A stretch of DNA of 64,000 bases, taken from the NCBI GenBank assembly GCA_039111635.1, contig JBCAQO010000002.1:1550001-1614000 (forward strand). The letters run 5' to 3'. The number at the start of each line of letters is the position of its first letter. Positions within the stretch are counted from its first letter, which is position 1. The notes below the pieces were generated by a model, which saw only the letters and a program-made list of their open reading frames with translations, did no database searches and was not told the DNA's origin. Origin of the DNA: Heterobasidion occidentale. Lineage: Eukaryota; Basidiomycota; Agaricomycetes; Russulales; Bondarzewiaceae. Position numbers and translations under genes: made by a program. Positions 34,704 through 46,899 of this stretch are shown here, piece after piece.

Positions 34704-35535
34704 TGTTAAGACCTGGTCTTCGCACGTAATGTGCCAGGAGGCTCCTAAGTCACTGAGGGACGTGCCAAATCCAAGTGCGTCCGATAAAAGCACCAGCGGC
34801 TAACTGAGTGCATAATTCGGAATGCACGAGAGATTTGTGATAGTATTGTGTCTCCAAGAAGGCACAAAGGTTTTCCCACAGGTGTGAGGGTACAACCTGG
34901 TGTGGGCCTGGATGGCAGTAGATATGCTGCCCACTAAAGTCGAGATAGAATACTGCTAGTCCTGTGTAGAACTCAGCCAGTATTGAGATGACAACTGAGT
35001 GGTTGAGGATGATGATAGAGAAAAGCATAGAGACAAGTTAAACCAATGTTTAATCAGATGTTCTATTGACAATCAAAGGTCTGGCCTAATGGCAAAGACT
35101 ATGATGTAGCAGAGGTATGGCTAGTACCAAAGGTCAAGAGTAAGAACAGGTAGAGTAACAAAGGTGAACGAGCTGGCGATACAGGTATCTGGCTCGTTCT
35201 ATATATGTAGTCTAGTTTAGGGCAAGATCGACAGAAGGTCCGTGCTTCTTAAGGTACCGAGGTAAATAGAAGCAAACAATCAATGATCGAAGAATCAACG
35301 AACAAAACATTGGGGCAGGAACAGGAACCAGGAACAGGGTCAGGGTCAGGAACTGTTCAGGTAACTGTGATGATGTGATCGCTGATCAGAGGTAAAAGAT
35401 AAGATAAGATAACCGAGTGTCTGTTGGTGAAGTCAAAGGGTCGGTCACCAAGTATAGGTTATATCTGTTGGTCATAGACCACTTGTCATATAATCAGGTG
35501 ATCATATATCATGTGTTATGAGCCGGCTCTTAACA
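34704..35535 (-). repeat. 5' LTR of element B (family E, 832 bp)
   Basis: Same sequence as the left LTR with about five differences. In element orientation it begins TGTTAAGAGCCGGCTC and ends GACCAGGTCTTAACA. The TATATATAGA-type box near 35,200 on the minus strand would drive transcription into gag at 34.7 kb. It is also the family of the interrupted solo LTR at 50,383-59,808. Confidence 0.95.
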
Positions 35536-35540
35536 GGATG

Positions 35541-35672
35541 TGACATGAGATGATCTAGTAAAGTGCTTCTGCAAATAGATTAAAAATATATGGGGTAGAG
35601 CACAAGTCTAATCCGAAGATGATGTCATAGTAGAAATTTTCTATTCAGATAAAACTAAGCAGTTTAGATCTC
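35541..35672 (-). pseudogene. DIRS-like reverse transcriptase relic, part 1
   Basis: The minus-strand frame reads LFAEALY, a stop, IISCH, and would run straight into the PSCL and YYLNDFF part at 26,443 if element B were removed. It therefore belongs to the same RT. It ends where the CT-rich repeat at 35,673 begins. Confidence 0.6.
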
Positions 35673-36196
35673 ATATTACTTGTTATTACAAATCTTACAA
35701 CCTTAACCTTTGCAACCTCAACCTCAACCTCTTAGAGCCCTCATAGTATGCTCTAGAGTTATGTTACTGTCTTTCTATTGTTCCAAACTACCTAATATTG
35801 CTCCAAATTATGTTATGTCCTCATAGTGTCTTGTACTTATCCTCATTTCTAAGCTTCACTTCCTTCACTCTTTCAAATCTCTCTCTCATCCCTTCAAAGA
35901 TCTTCTTATCTCTCCTTATCTCTTTTTATTGCATTAAACATCACAAATATTACAACCTCAACCTCACAATATTGCAACCTTAACCTTATAATCTTGAGCA
36001 TTGCATTGCAGAACATTGTAAAATGTTGTAAAGTGTTGCACTTCTTGATTCAGACTACACACTATCTATTTTTTGGTTGTTTTTCTTAGGCTAACTATTT
36101 CTTGTATCATAGAGCTAGCTAATGCCTACCCCATATTTAGTGGTATGTTTTATTGTGTGTTTTTGAATGCAAAGCCATCACTAGTGTATTAATAGG
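35673..36196. repeat. Partial second copy of the 5,985-7,205 insertion
   Basis: Aligned with 6,650-7,200: shared blocks are TACAAATCTTACAACC versus TGCAAATCTTGCAACC, GAGCCC.TAGTATGCTCTAGAGT, CCAAATTATGTTATGTCC, TCTTTTTATTGCATTA and TTTTGGTTGTTT. Only the right 530 bp are present. This shows that the insertion in A is a member of a dispersed family. Confidence 0.75.
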
Positions 36197-37811
36197 TATA
36201 TTATTTAAGGACATTCATTGACATACATGAGAAGAATGCAAGTAAAAAGTTTCAGGCTAAATGAGTATATTTGAAGGTATACAAGCAAAAAACTTTGTAG
36301 AAAAAGACAAAGCATGTCATATAGGTCATCTAGATACCTTGGGGCTTTGTCATATATAACACAAACATGTGTTGGAGTAGACAAACAAGAGGGTAGAAAA
36401 ATAAGGAGCAGATGCAAGCAATAATAGAGCTAAGCTGTAAACCTTGAGTTTATATGAGAGTAGTAGTAGGCAAGCCATGCATGTCACCTGAGCACCACAT
36501 GTTTCTAGTGTAACATATGGTGGCCTATGTGAGCCTATGTGTAATACACTATGCCTGTTTAGAAGCCTGTGGGTATGCTCATGGCTACAAAAAGTAAACA
36601 GATTATGTTAGTAATACAATCTGGTTATTTTTTGTAGGTGTGAGTAGGTTCATATTATTTGGGAAGTTATAAAGGTCTCATTATGTTGCATAGTCTTTAT
36701 TGTGTCAAATAGATATACTAATAATATATTGACATCTTTTAGACTATGTGAACTACTTTTGTCTTATGCAAGTTTACAATACTAGCTATCCATGTATGCT
36801 TAAAAACTCAAAAACATGTAATGCTAAAGCTTACAATCTTTTTCCCACCTATTTAAGAACCACACCAGCAAAAAAGAGTACCCAAATATCTTTGTGCCAT
36901 CTAATACTACCCCTCAAAAATTAAGTGAAGTTAAAAGTGCAAAGGAACTCAAGTTATAGCAATAAGAAAGCTAGGTATCTAAGGGAGTGGTAGTATTTAG
37001 AGGACCGGGCAATAATTGTATGTTTTATTATCTTAATTATTTTAGTAAAATACTTATCTACTTGATTTTTAGAATATACAGCTCACAATAGGATATTGTT
37101 TATATAACTTTGAATAATGGTCAAATGATAACCTGACAGTATTGGTGATAGACTTAAACAGCTTATCATTACCTACCATATTCCTAAAGCCAAAAGCTCA
37201 ATCCCCTCTAGCTTCTAGTACTCTAAGCATAAGCTTAACAAAAAAAGTATTGACTTTTAGTATATGCAAAACTACTAAATTAAGCATTAGTGAACATTTG
37301 GCCAGCATTGTACATAATGCCACCTAATTACTAATAATATGCAATCCCACTCTACTTATTTCTTGACCTTTAGCAACAATTTATAAATTGTTTATACTGT
37401 TTAATTTACTATCTATATCTTAGTATATAATACAAAAAGGAATAACTGATGACTAGTCTTCTTTTGTCTTTCTTTGGGGACCATATATTTCTTATAAAGC
37501 AGAAGTAATTCAAGGCTATTAAAGGTAGCAAATTAAAACATACTTAATGCTGTCAAACCTTGTCAGCAATTATTAATTAAATAAGTGTATTTGTTAAAAT
37601 TAGTATTTGGCAATGCTAAGCAAAAAACTCAAAATGGCTATAGTAAATGGCAGTTTTTAAGTTAATTAGAAAAAGCTGTAAAACTTCAAAAATAAGTGTT
37701 TAGTATACAATTCAATAGCAATATTTAATACTAAAAGGTTGCATTAGAACATATTCTACTTGTATTGTGGAAAGTGGACAAGAATTTTAAAGGCTTATCT
37801 TATATTGATTT
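36197..37811. other. AT-rich, CpG-poor stretch without a supported gene
   Basis: Short frames of 60-70 codons only (for example 36417-36205, 37142-37327), none with a motif. A small repeated phrase, GGCCTATGTGAGCCTATGTG, lies near 36,510. Confidence 0.45.
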
Positions 37812-38572
37812 GAAACATCTCCCCCTTGTATTAGATTCAAATTATATCTAATTATTAATAATGCTTATCTAAAATAATTATAATGTACTGTAAATAATTA
37901 TCTATAATTATATTCATAATTTAATTAATAAAACACTATGTTGATTATAATATTAGAGTTTACTTAAAATTTACAAGTTAATTATAATATTACATACTCT
38001 AAATCCAAATTATATGAGTGCTAGAATATTTTTTATCTACATAAAGTATATTCTTTATTTTGAATGAGTTTATCATATCTTTATTTAGTATATTAATTAA
38101 GATCATAAAGCCCTAATTTTTAAAATATTTATTAATCTAAAATAGGATAAACAATAACGAGGTAATAAGATCATAAATGTTGAGATTACCTAAATTACAT
38201 TGAGATATTTGAATTACCAAGATATTAGTTTAAACCTTATAGCTTAGTGGCTTAGAGCATCTGTTCAAAGTGTGTGTAATCATAAGGTTGTAGGTTCAAC
38301 TTTGGTATAGGACAAGTTTATAATAAGGAAACACTTTAGCTTTAAATATTTAGGTAGTGACCTATATAAATATCCCTAGGTTATAGGTTGTAGTGATAGT
38401 TAGAAATGATAGCACTTGAATAGCTGTTATTTTTCCAAAAATCTATCTGACTAATTAGCTTTAATTAGCTAGTTTAATTAGCTCTAAAATAGATGAGGGG
38501 TAAACAAAAAATCTCATAAAATTATTAATAATTTGAGCTTAATACAAGAAAGGCATTTCCCAAATGTATGCT
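37812..38572 (+). repeat. Dispersed tRNA-core repeat, copy 4
   Basis: Starts near 37,815 with ACATCTCCCCCTTGTATTAG, and the core at 38,231-38,313 reads TAGCTTAGTGGCTTAGAGC...AAGGTTGTAGGTTCAACTT. It ends near 38,572. It is more diverged from copies 2 and 3 than they are from each other, but colinear. Confidence 0.7.
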
Positions 38573-38880
38573 GACCTTTCTAAGTGGCTCTAGTTATTGT
38601 CTATCCAACTGTTATGACACAAGTCTATTAATATTCTTCTCATCTTTTACTGGATAGTAAGGCACCTACAGCTCTTAAACTGAATGTGTGTTGTTTTATT
38701 ACTACCTCAGTATAGCATATGTCATCATTTGTAACTCAAGTAAATCAAACCATCGCTCAGTGTATGTTTGTTACATTTCTTATAACACAAAAATAAATAG
38801 ACTTGACATTAAGCATAATGTCACCTAACGTATTACAAACCACATTACTATTAGGCATCTACACAATGCCATTTGTTTAC
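38573..38880. other. AT-rich flank of Helitron 1
   Basis: No gene. Composition changes sharply at 38,881, where CpGs appear, which helps to place the Helitron end. Confidence 0.5.
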
Positions 38881-38998
38881 AAGGTTTCCCAGAGCGGAGC
38901 TTCGGGGTTTTGTGACACGCATTGACAATGGAAACATGATATTTTTCAATCATTCAAGATACACACTCCAACAAATATTATATTGCCTCTGCATTTGG

Positions 38999-41900
38999 TC
39001 AGATTAATAATTCTTGATAAGTGTCATTGAGGGTCTTTTTCAAGTCATTGTCTGTCCTGACAATCATATCTCTGCAATGACGAATGCGGGAGAGTGCCAT
39101 ATACAGTTGTCCATGTGAAAACACAGGCGATGTTAAGTCCACCGCGACCCTGTCCAGCGTCAAGCCTTGACAACTGTTGAAAGTTGTGCCATATGCTGGC
39201 ACCAATGGATATTGGCGGCATATCAAAGTATGACCAGAGTGTAGTACGTGTTAAAAAGAGATCCTTGGAATAGCCAACAGCTCATTATCCATGTAAGAAG
39301 GAAATCCACCAGGCTCAGAAGAAGGTCGCAGCAGCTTGGCTGTTAGGACATGGCCTGAAATTCCAGCAATGACCAAGCAAGCGTTTTTAACTAGCGCACG
39401 GTCAATTGAGATGTTGCGCATCAGGCGCGTCACCATTCCCTGCTTCAATACCAGTTTATTTGCGGGTAGGCCAGGAATGTTGTGCACTGCACTCCAGTCC
39501 AAAACAGCATCTGGGGACACATCAGACAATTCTGCTTCTTCAACCTCCTTTAAACTGTCCAAAGCAGGGAATGTGCAAGACCTCCCGGATACTTTTGCAA
39601 GCACAATGTCATTGTATGCGTTAATCTGAGCATTTGTAGGTGTGAGGATTGCTCGTCCAAAACATTGTTCAGGAACAGTCAAGACATTGTCTGGAAAGGT
39701 GAATTCAATCATCTCACGCATAGTTTTGCAGCCTTGTAGCAAGGATAGGAAGACATCAGGCCCAGCTCCGTCCCCAATTTCATCCACAAACACCGCAAAT
39801 TCCTCATCTTCTGCATTTCGAATCGGAGTCAACAAACGATGAATGGTAAATGTTAACCACAATGGAGAGCAAATAGACGCATCGACAACTTGAGCATGAG
39901 AACCGCTGCGGATTACCGGGCAAGTCTGTCTGAAATTCCCAAAAAGCACAACAACCTTCCCACTGAAAGGCTGACTATTGCCCATATACAGACGCAACAC
40001 GTCTTCAACGCAGGACAACACGGCACGGTTTGCTATGGGAGCCTCATTCTAGATTATCAGTTGTGCCTTGCGCAATAACTGCGCTCTGCTATCGTGCTCT
40101 TTAATTGAAGACACCAAGAACTCATTGTTATCATTGACAGGAACCTACAGAGATGATATCGTCAATTTACATTCAAGCGTCCAATAGCGCAATACTCACT
40201 TTGAAGGCAGAATGTGTTATTCGACCTCCGGGATACAGCTGTGCGGCAAATGCAGTGGTTGCCGTAGGCAACACTATGTGACCCAGTGATCGCACATGTT
40301 CATAGGGGGCATTGATTAAGAACATTTTCCCGTGACCAGCCTTTCCGTCCACAAAAACACATAGCAATTGTCCTTGTTCCACTGTGTTCACGACTTCTGT
40401 AAAGATTTGACGTTGCTCTTCATTCAATGAAGCAAATAATGCAACAGCTCTTTCTACCAAGATCTGCAGGGCCGCGTTCCATTGAAACAACTTGTGCTCC
40501 ACCTCAGGAATAAAATTGTTGACTTCTGGCAAGCCAAATTGACCCAATGTCTTTCCATGTTTGTCGAGCGATCGTTGAATCTCGAATAAAGTGCAACTCT
40601 CCCCCACTTTGGTGCCCCTTTGAAGTGTGAAGTTGACAGAGAGATTTGCACGGAATGCATTCCAGATTTGAACAAGACAGGGAATGCATTCATTAACTAG
40701 CAAGTCGACAAAGAGATATCTTAGTTGGCAAGAGGTCTGCAGCATTGACAGAGCTTCTTGCATTGCATACTGCGCTTCATTTTCATCTGCAAATAGGCCA
40801 GCCGCAAATAGGCCAGCCGCAATTGCGGCATCCTGGAAACTTGCATGTTGGACTGTGTTAACGCGACGCAAATCCGCGAAGGATAGAGCAGGCATATGCT
40901 GCAAAAGACGTCTCAAGTAAAATTGTTCGCCTTCTGAAGGTTTCACTGGATAAAGATGAGTGACATGTTGATGAATGTTATTGTGGAGGACGACATGCAT
41001 AGCAGGTTGTCCAGGAATCTGGCCCCTTTCCACGAAATAATTGGGATCCGCTTCGTGGTCCACATTATATCGAGTTAAGTGGAACATCATCTAATATTGG
41101 CCATACGTCAAGTCATCAAAATTGCAGTTGACGTTGTTTATTTGAAACGCACCTGTAGGTTGGATGAAATAGTGGTCTAAAAGTAATGTAGAAGCTTCAG
41201 CATTGCAACCATGAGCAGGATATTGTCGATGTTGTTGACTATGTGGACCGTGAATTGGCAAAGCAGTAACACCAGGATCCTTGTGCGTAGCATGAAAGCC
41301 CAAGATTTGCTATGTGGCTTCTCCAGCAGAAAGATATCTTCTATTCCAATACTCTTCAATTTCATCTACAATGTCCGGGCTATCAACAACGGAAAAGTGG
41401 AAGTGTGCACGATCAGGTCCTAAAGGAATAGTCAGCATCAACATTTATAGTGTTAAAAAGGACCAACCTTTATAAATGTACCTGAACAAATATTGAAATA
41501 AGTGTGAAGACCCAGCCACTTCGAAGTTGATATGACAGCGAAATTTGTGAAGCAATGGCAAACAGTGAGGCACCACATAACGATCTGCTTTGTGTCGACA
41601 GCAGTATTGAACCCTGCCTTCAGCATCGATGATAGTTGATGTTTGTAGTGGTTTTGAATAATTGAAGCGATATCGCTGTCGTCCCGCATTGTCCTCATAC
41701 ACACAGTATTTTGAATAATGTGTTCCATCGAGAACATGATGATGGACCATGAAAGATTCAACCAATTGACGGTCCACTGGGTCCTGCAGCATTTCAGCGG
41801 AAACAACACTGTTGATATAGTGAGGGTCGACACAGTCAGCTGCGAATTTGATCAAAATATGAGCATGTAGGAGTCCGCGCTTTTGGAACTCAATGGATGA

Positions 41901-43233
41901 GACAATTTAAATCACCCGCCCCGCATGTGTGAACATGGAGTGAAGAGCCTTTATTAGCAGAGCCAATTTCTGCTTGAAAACACAGCAGACAATGAGAGGT
42001 CGATCAAGTACATCTTGCCTGGGTAGCAATTGACTAACAATCTCTGGCCACCGAGCATTGCAAGTCGCCGTAATGAAGAATGTTGGCGATCCTAGGTTGG
42101 CAGCAAGCGCCAGGGAATCTGCAATCTGTTCGGAAGCCCAATGAGCAGAGCCAAGGAAAGACGCTGGAAGATAAACATTTTCGCTTGGACAGATCTCGTC
42201 AACACCCATTAGTTCTGCATCTTTACGACGCAATCTTTCCTAGTTCATCCGGATGAAATTCAACCTCGACTCCAATGTATGGCTGAACATGTCCACAATG
42301 TATTCATTTGTTAGCCGGCCAAAGACATTAAACTGATCTTCGCGCAGCAATCGTGCTTGATAAAACCAGATTTGGGAAGAGGGTGCATCCATGTGTAGAC
42401 CAATGGCGGGTGCATCATTGTCATCAATGTCTTTAATCGATCCTTGGCATTCCCAACCAAGTGAACTATGTAGAAACAGCAATGGATAACTGAGAGGTTC
42501 CCATAGACAACTGATAGTTGGAATGTATTGTTCTGAACCGGATGTGCATGTGATAATGATACGACAAGGACGAATGTCACGTTGCGCCGTATTGTCAAAT
42601 GACATGATGGCCGCAATCTCATTTGTGACACCGGTGTCATGAAGAATCAGTTGTGCAGCTGGCATCTGTGCCAGGTCAACGGAGGCAAGCAGTCGAAGCG
42701 CTGAGATCATAGGGTTCACAGTCACCAACACATTCCAAAACGCAGCAACAATGGCTGGGGGAAGCTGGCTTGATGTCCATGTGTGGTAAGTGATTTGCGA
42801 CGTGTCCTACAGAGTTGTCATATAAAAGCCATCATATGGATGAGTTGTCATGCGTTGGTCGGATCCTATGATACACTTTTCCTTGAATCGCCACCATTCC
42901 AGGTCCTGATGTCGACGGGAAGGAATGCGTAGTCTCTATGGCGGCAAACGAGAACACTAGGTTCAACTTGCGGGATAGCATCGAGATCTGGGGATGTGAA
43001 GTGATGACACCGTATGCTTCTGGTAATGGAGGCAATGGAACAACGTCATGCAGGTGTGAACCACGTGGACCGCAACAAAAACCAGACCGTTCTCCTGTTA
43101 GGAGTATAATGCCGCAAAGGTGACATTGATGAGGAGACCCTGCAATGATTTTTCCCCATGCAAGGTTTGGACTAGATAAACCCCCAATGGTCCATAAGTC
43201 GGGATTGTAAGCCAGAGGTGCACCGTCAGGCAT
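38999..43233 (-). pseudogene. Helitron 1 Rep/helicase (RepHel), nearly intact
   Basis: Starts near 43,233: Cys-rich N-terminus CHLCGIILLTGERSGFCCGP, then LSRKLNLVFSFAAIETTH and VAIQGKVYHRIRP. The Rep domain has GSPTFFITATCNARWPEI (42.1 kb) and the HUH box, EFQKRGLLHAHI (41.87 kb). The helicase has Walker A VDGKAGHGK followed by Met instead of Thr (40.33 kb), VVLFGNFRQTCPV (normally GDFRQ, 39.93 kb), and the C-terminal YGTTFNSCQGLTLDRVAVDL and LYMALSRIRH (39.1 kb). A 55-bp intron lies at 40,199-40,145. About five stops (for example CAG-to-TAG near 42,240 and TGG-to-TAG near 40,050) and a shift near 39,250 inactivate it. It would nick and unwind DNA for rolling-circle transposition. Confidence 0.88.
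40145..40199 (-). other. Spliceosomal intron in the Helitron helicase
   Basis: On the minus strand the exon ends GCATTCAAA, followed by GTGAGTATTGCG, and the intron ends ATCTCTGTAG before GTTCCTGTC. Length is 55 bp. Removing it joins two conserved helicase parts in frame (ITHSAFK to VPV). GT-AG ends and this length are typical of basidiomycete introns. Confidence 0.85.
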
Positions 43234-44524
43234 GGGGATGTGAAAGTGTGGTCCTCGCGCTATGTCAAATTGAGAAGCAAGTGGTGGATCATGGAAAGGT
43301 TTTGCTGGCTTATGAGGGGCATGGGCGGACTCTCAAAATCATCTTAGGGGACCTGTTGGAGCTCAGCCACTGCAGTAATAGCCCCTGTAGACAGATAGGT
43401 TTATGTTATTGGAAAATCAAATTTTTGTGACTGAAAACAACACTCTAGATAGAAGCAGATGCAATGCTGAACGGAGTTGTGGTGAAATGCCACAGCAAGA
43501 CTTGGGCAACCTGCACAGTGTATTATAGTTCAGGAACGAAAGAGATAAAGGCCAGTTTCTAAATGCCTGTTTAAACTGATTGAATGAATTTGGACTGGAC
43601 TGCAACGCACCGACATTGTCGCAACGGCATATTGATCATGAAAACTGCACCCCCCAAGTACTGTCAATTGGAGGTCTCCTCGTGACTGGTGCTCTATGAA
43701 GACCTCAAAACAACAGGAGACACAGGATGTCCATCGACATTGAGCGGGTTTCAAGAAGAACACAGTAGTCTCTGTCCAACAATGTGTCAGTTCTTACACC
43801 AAGTTGCACATCAAAACAAGAGACGAACGATGGGGCATGTTACTGTTTAACGGTTACTGTCGTGGTTGTGGGCAATGAGAAAAGAAGCGGTTTGAAAACT
43901 TGCTAGCGTGACGTCACACAGCGGATGCAAAAAAGCAAGTCAAGCAAAAAGTCATCTGAGCGGTGACATCACTGAGAACAATGGTGTGCATCAGCGCTAA
44001 AATTGAGCATGCCGAGGTGTACAACCCTTTACATTGGGCAGGATGATCATGGAGTGGGGTGCCAGGAAACCTGTCTCTGGGAGGTCTACATTGTCAATGC
44101 GGTTCAAGCTTTGACGAGGGCTTAGTTGGCACACAACCTGACCACGACAGCAATTTTAAACACTCGAGGAGGAGTAGAAGACAAGGTTGATTTCAGTGTG
44201 ATGGAGGACCAAGACCAGAAGCACAATTTAAAACAGTGGACAGCATGTCGAAGTCATCACAAAGGTTGAAATGGGCCTCCACTAGAAACATCATGGTAAG
44301 AGGTGCAACATTTTCTACATGCCGAGTTCATACATTTCACGCAGGAATGTGTCTTTGGAATAGTCTGCATTAAGTTTTAGCAGCGATGACATCAATGAGA
44401 GTAGCTTGGACGTACCAATCGTGAGGTTAACGTTGTGAACGTCTTGCTTGCCACGAAGATTAACAATGCAGTTTGGATTTGTGACAGACGTTGCGCATAT
44501 CAGAAGTTCTCTGTGCCAAGGCAG
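43234..44524. other. Helitron 1 interior between accessory and RepHel genes
   Basis: Contains CpG but no frame longer than about 77 codons and no recognisable motif. It probably holds the promoter of RepHel (minus strand) and untranslated sequence. Confidence 0.5.
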
Positions 44525-45330
44525 TCAAAGCTTCTGCCTAATATATCCGTTCTCTCTGTATTTGCTGTGGTCGGCAACCCAGAAAATGATCATTGTCCTT
44601 GGAATGGCTGCGCGAGTGGAAGCGATTGTTATAAATAAAGTGTTGACTTCCATGTTGTGGTCGAAAAAGAGGTGACATTTGGGTGACCACGTCAAGTCGG
44701 CATGGATTATCTCCTTGTTACCAACGGCCGCTCTATATATGGCAGGGAGTGAAACAAACTTGACAGTCTCGTCTCCTACGTAAAATGATCGAAAGTTCTG
44801 TGGCTGCAATGTACAGTTAGTATAAACAAATGACTTTTCTAGGCCACATACAAGAGGAACTGGTTGGTTGAGGAGCGCATGCTACTGAGGGAGGAGAAGC
44901 ATTTTTGGGGGCGTGGTTTTTACTGCAGGGCAAAACCGCAAATAAGTATGTGCCGGATCAATGAAAAGGGGTCAAGATGACATCACAACCATCATCATAA
45001 AGGCGGGCACAGTTGAAATAACCCTTATCCAGCGACCGCAGAGTTATGACGGCATAGAAAAGCATATGGCCGACAATCGGTGATTCGAAAGGATGCAGTC
45101 GGTTTTGGTCTCGAGGAAGGCGACATTCAGCAAAAGGCTGGCAGACTGCAGAATATCGGACAATTGTCGTGGGAAGGTAGAGTAATGTACATGGCGCAAA
45201 CAAAAATGGGAAACATTGAAGCTGTAAATGATAAAAAAAAATGATAGCAGTCACCGGCTCTAAACGTGGGCCACTTTTGTGGAGAGAGAAATATTGTACA
45301 TGGCACAGGACAACATATGCAAACAGCAAA
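44525..45330 (-). CDS. Hypothetical Helitron 1 cargo, possible exons
   Basis: Two minus-strand frames, 45329-44958 (123 codons, ending SLDKGYFNCARLYDDGCDVI and LTPFH) and 44809-44525 (94 codons, with FVSLPAIYRAAVGNKEIIHA), have a balanced composition that looks coding. They lie downstream of the accessory gene and upstream of RepHel, inside the Helitron. I do not recognise them, and exon borders are not established. Confidence 0.35.
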
Positions 45331-45405
45331 TATCAAGTAGAAAATTGCCTGGATCTTTTATTGGTGATGGCAACAAACATGCTAAAAGGAACGGACAGCT
45401 AGACA

Positions 45406-46809
45406 TTAGTTGCGTGCCTTGCGCTTGCCTTTTGCTTTGGCAGAAGGAGAGGGACCAACATTTGAAGCGGCAATGACACCGTTAGAAAAAGTCAAGGAAC
45501 ATTGGACAGGGGACATCGGCATGGGACTCAGTGGTGGAGAGGTCACGTCGTGCTCAGGATGGGATAGAAGATCCGGCGTAGAATCCATGGGCACGGAGGG
45601 AAACGAGGACAACTGTTCTCTAAGGTTAATTGCAGGAAGTGTGGCGGGCATTTTACATACAGAATTGTTGGGGATGTCAGGTGCTGAAGCAGCAAATGCC
45701 CTGATGGCAGTATGTGGAAAGGAGATCATAGATGGATCGTGTACATGGTTAAGTCTGTGAAAGGTTTGATGAGATCCAGGCTGAATTTTGAAGGATAGAC
45801 AAACCTCGCAACGTCAATCACTGCACGAGATGCGTGTGGCGGCAGTTGTGCCCCAATTCCGGAGAAAGAACCACTCTCGGGAGAAGTAATAGCAAGGGTA
45901 GTTGAACTTGAGGCCACAGGTGATGCCATCGGCACAGATCTACATAGGGGTGGTGAGAAAAAAAGTCAGTGAACGGCATTAAAAACCTCACGCTGATGGA
46001 GCTGTTGCATTTTGCAGTGCATATGCAGTAAATTTTCTGCGTTTAGAGCCAGAAGTCCCGTTGTTGCGACTGGCCTGGTTGGGGGTCCAAGATCCAACAT
46101 TTAGTGCAATGTTGTCAATGCAGATTGACAGCGAGCTATCAGCTGCGATACTGCGACAGTAGCCAAACACCTCAACGATGCTGTGAACATTGGGCAGTGG
46201 TGTCTTAGTCCATCAGGCCGAATTGGCATCAAAAACAGCCCTGAAAACAATAATGTCAGGATTTTATAGAGGAAATGCAATGATTGTGACAAACTCCAAT
46301 CCACTGATCTGGGAGATGTTGCATACATACTCTGAGATATCGACAGCAAAGCCTCAAGTTTCTTTGTCACCCGGAATGGAAGGATATTGAGCGCGAACAT
46401 GTCCTATAAAGATAGCGAACATGGCAGGAAAATTCAAAATGTGGCTTTCATAATCCTTGTCGTCAGGGTGACCAGAATACGGATACATTGAGATGACGTC
46501 GAGGAGGATGACACTGTTTGAAAGGGCACTTGCTTTGGCAAACGCAAACACAACCGCTTCATCAGGCAGGGGAATGTCATTCGCGGCGCTATAAACTCTA
46601 AGCGATGCCTGAACAGGAGGTCTGGAGGGAAACGTAATGGTTGTGTCGTAGACGTAGTGTGAGGTGGACACTGTTCGGTCGCTGCCGTTGCTATTGACCT
46701 TCTTTGACGACGACACACGGTTCACGCCGGCGACGGCAAAATCCCCAAAAAGCATGAAGGACAACATTGGGAGTGGGAGCGGGAAAACCGTGAGGTGCCT
46801 GACAGACAA
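45406..46809 (-). CDS. Helitron 1 accessory gene, probable multi-exon
   Basis: Minus-strand pieces 46809-46354, about 46,250-45,988, 45,935-45,760 and 45,729-45,406 read as one protein split by short non-coding gaps. The first has FPSRPPVQASLRVYSAANDI, then VILLDVISMYPYSG. The second has KTPLPNVHSIVEVFGYCRSI and SICIDNIALNVGSW. The last ends in a basic tail KAKGKRKARN, like a nuclear signal. The beta-rich style would suit an OB-fold single-strand DNA-binding protein of the RPA type that some Helitrons carry, but that is an inference. Splice sites were not all fixed, and at least one in-frame stop (near 46,220) may be an intron or a mutation. Confidence 0.5.
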
Positions 46810-46899
46810 CGTCCATACTTAAGGGAAAGAGGGGGGGCAGATTTCTGCTTATGGCGTAGAATGACGCAGACCCGCGTCATCTGCAGATGCGGATGACAA

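Larger units (their letters stand above)
26444..35535 (-). mobile_element. Full-length Ty3/Gypsy chromovirus-type element B (9,092 bp)
   Basis: Two 832-bp LTRs (26,444-27,275 and 34,704-35,535) bracket gag, pol and an accessory region on the minus strand. GGATA precedes the left LTR and GGATG follows the right one, a 5-bp target duplication with one transition. The host sequence, a DIRS-like RT frame, is continuous once B is removed. The LTRs differ at only about five places, so insertion is recent. Nevertheless pol contains many stops, gag is shortened, and a catalytic Asp of integrase is Glu. See the findings. Confidence 0.93.

Noticed and set aside
43530..43763. Small Cys-rich ORF in Helitron 1
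   Set aside because: Chance frame with no conserved pattern in a stretch likely to be promoter or untranslated DNA.
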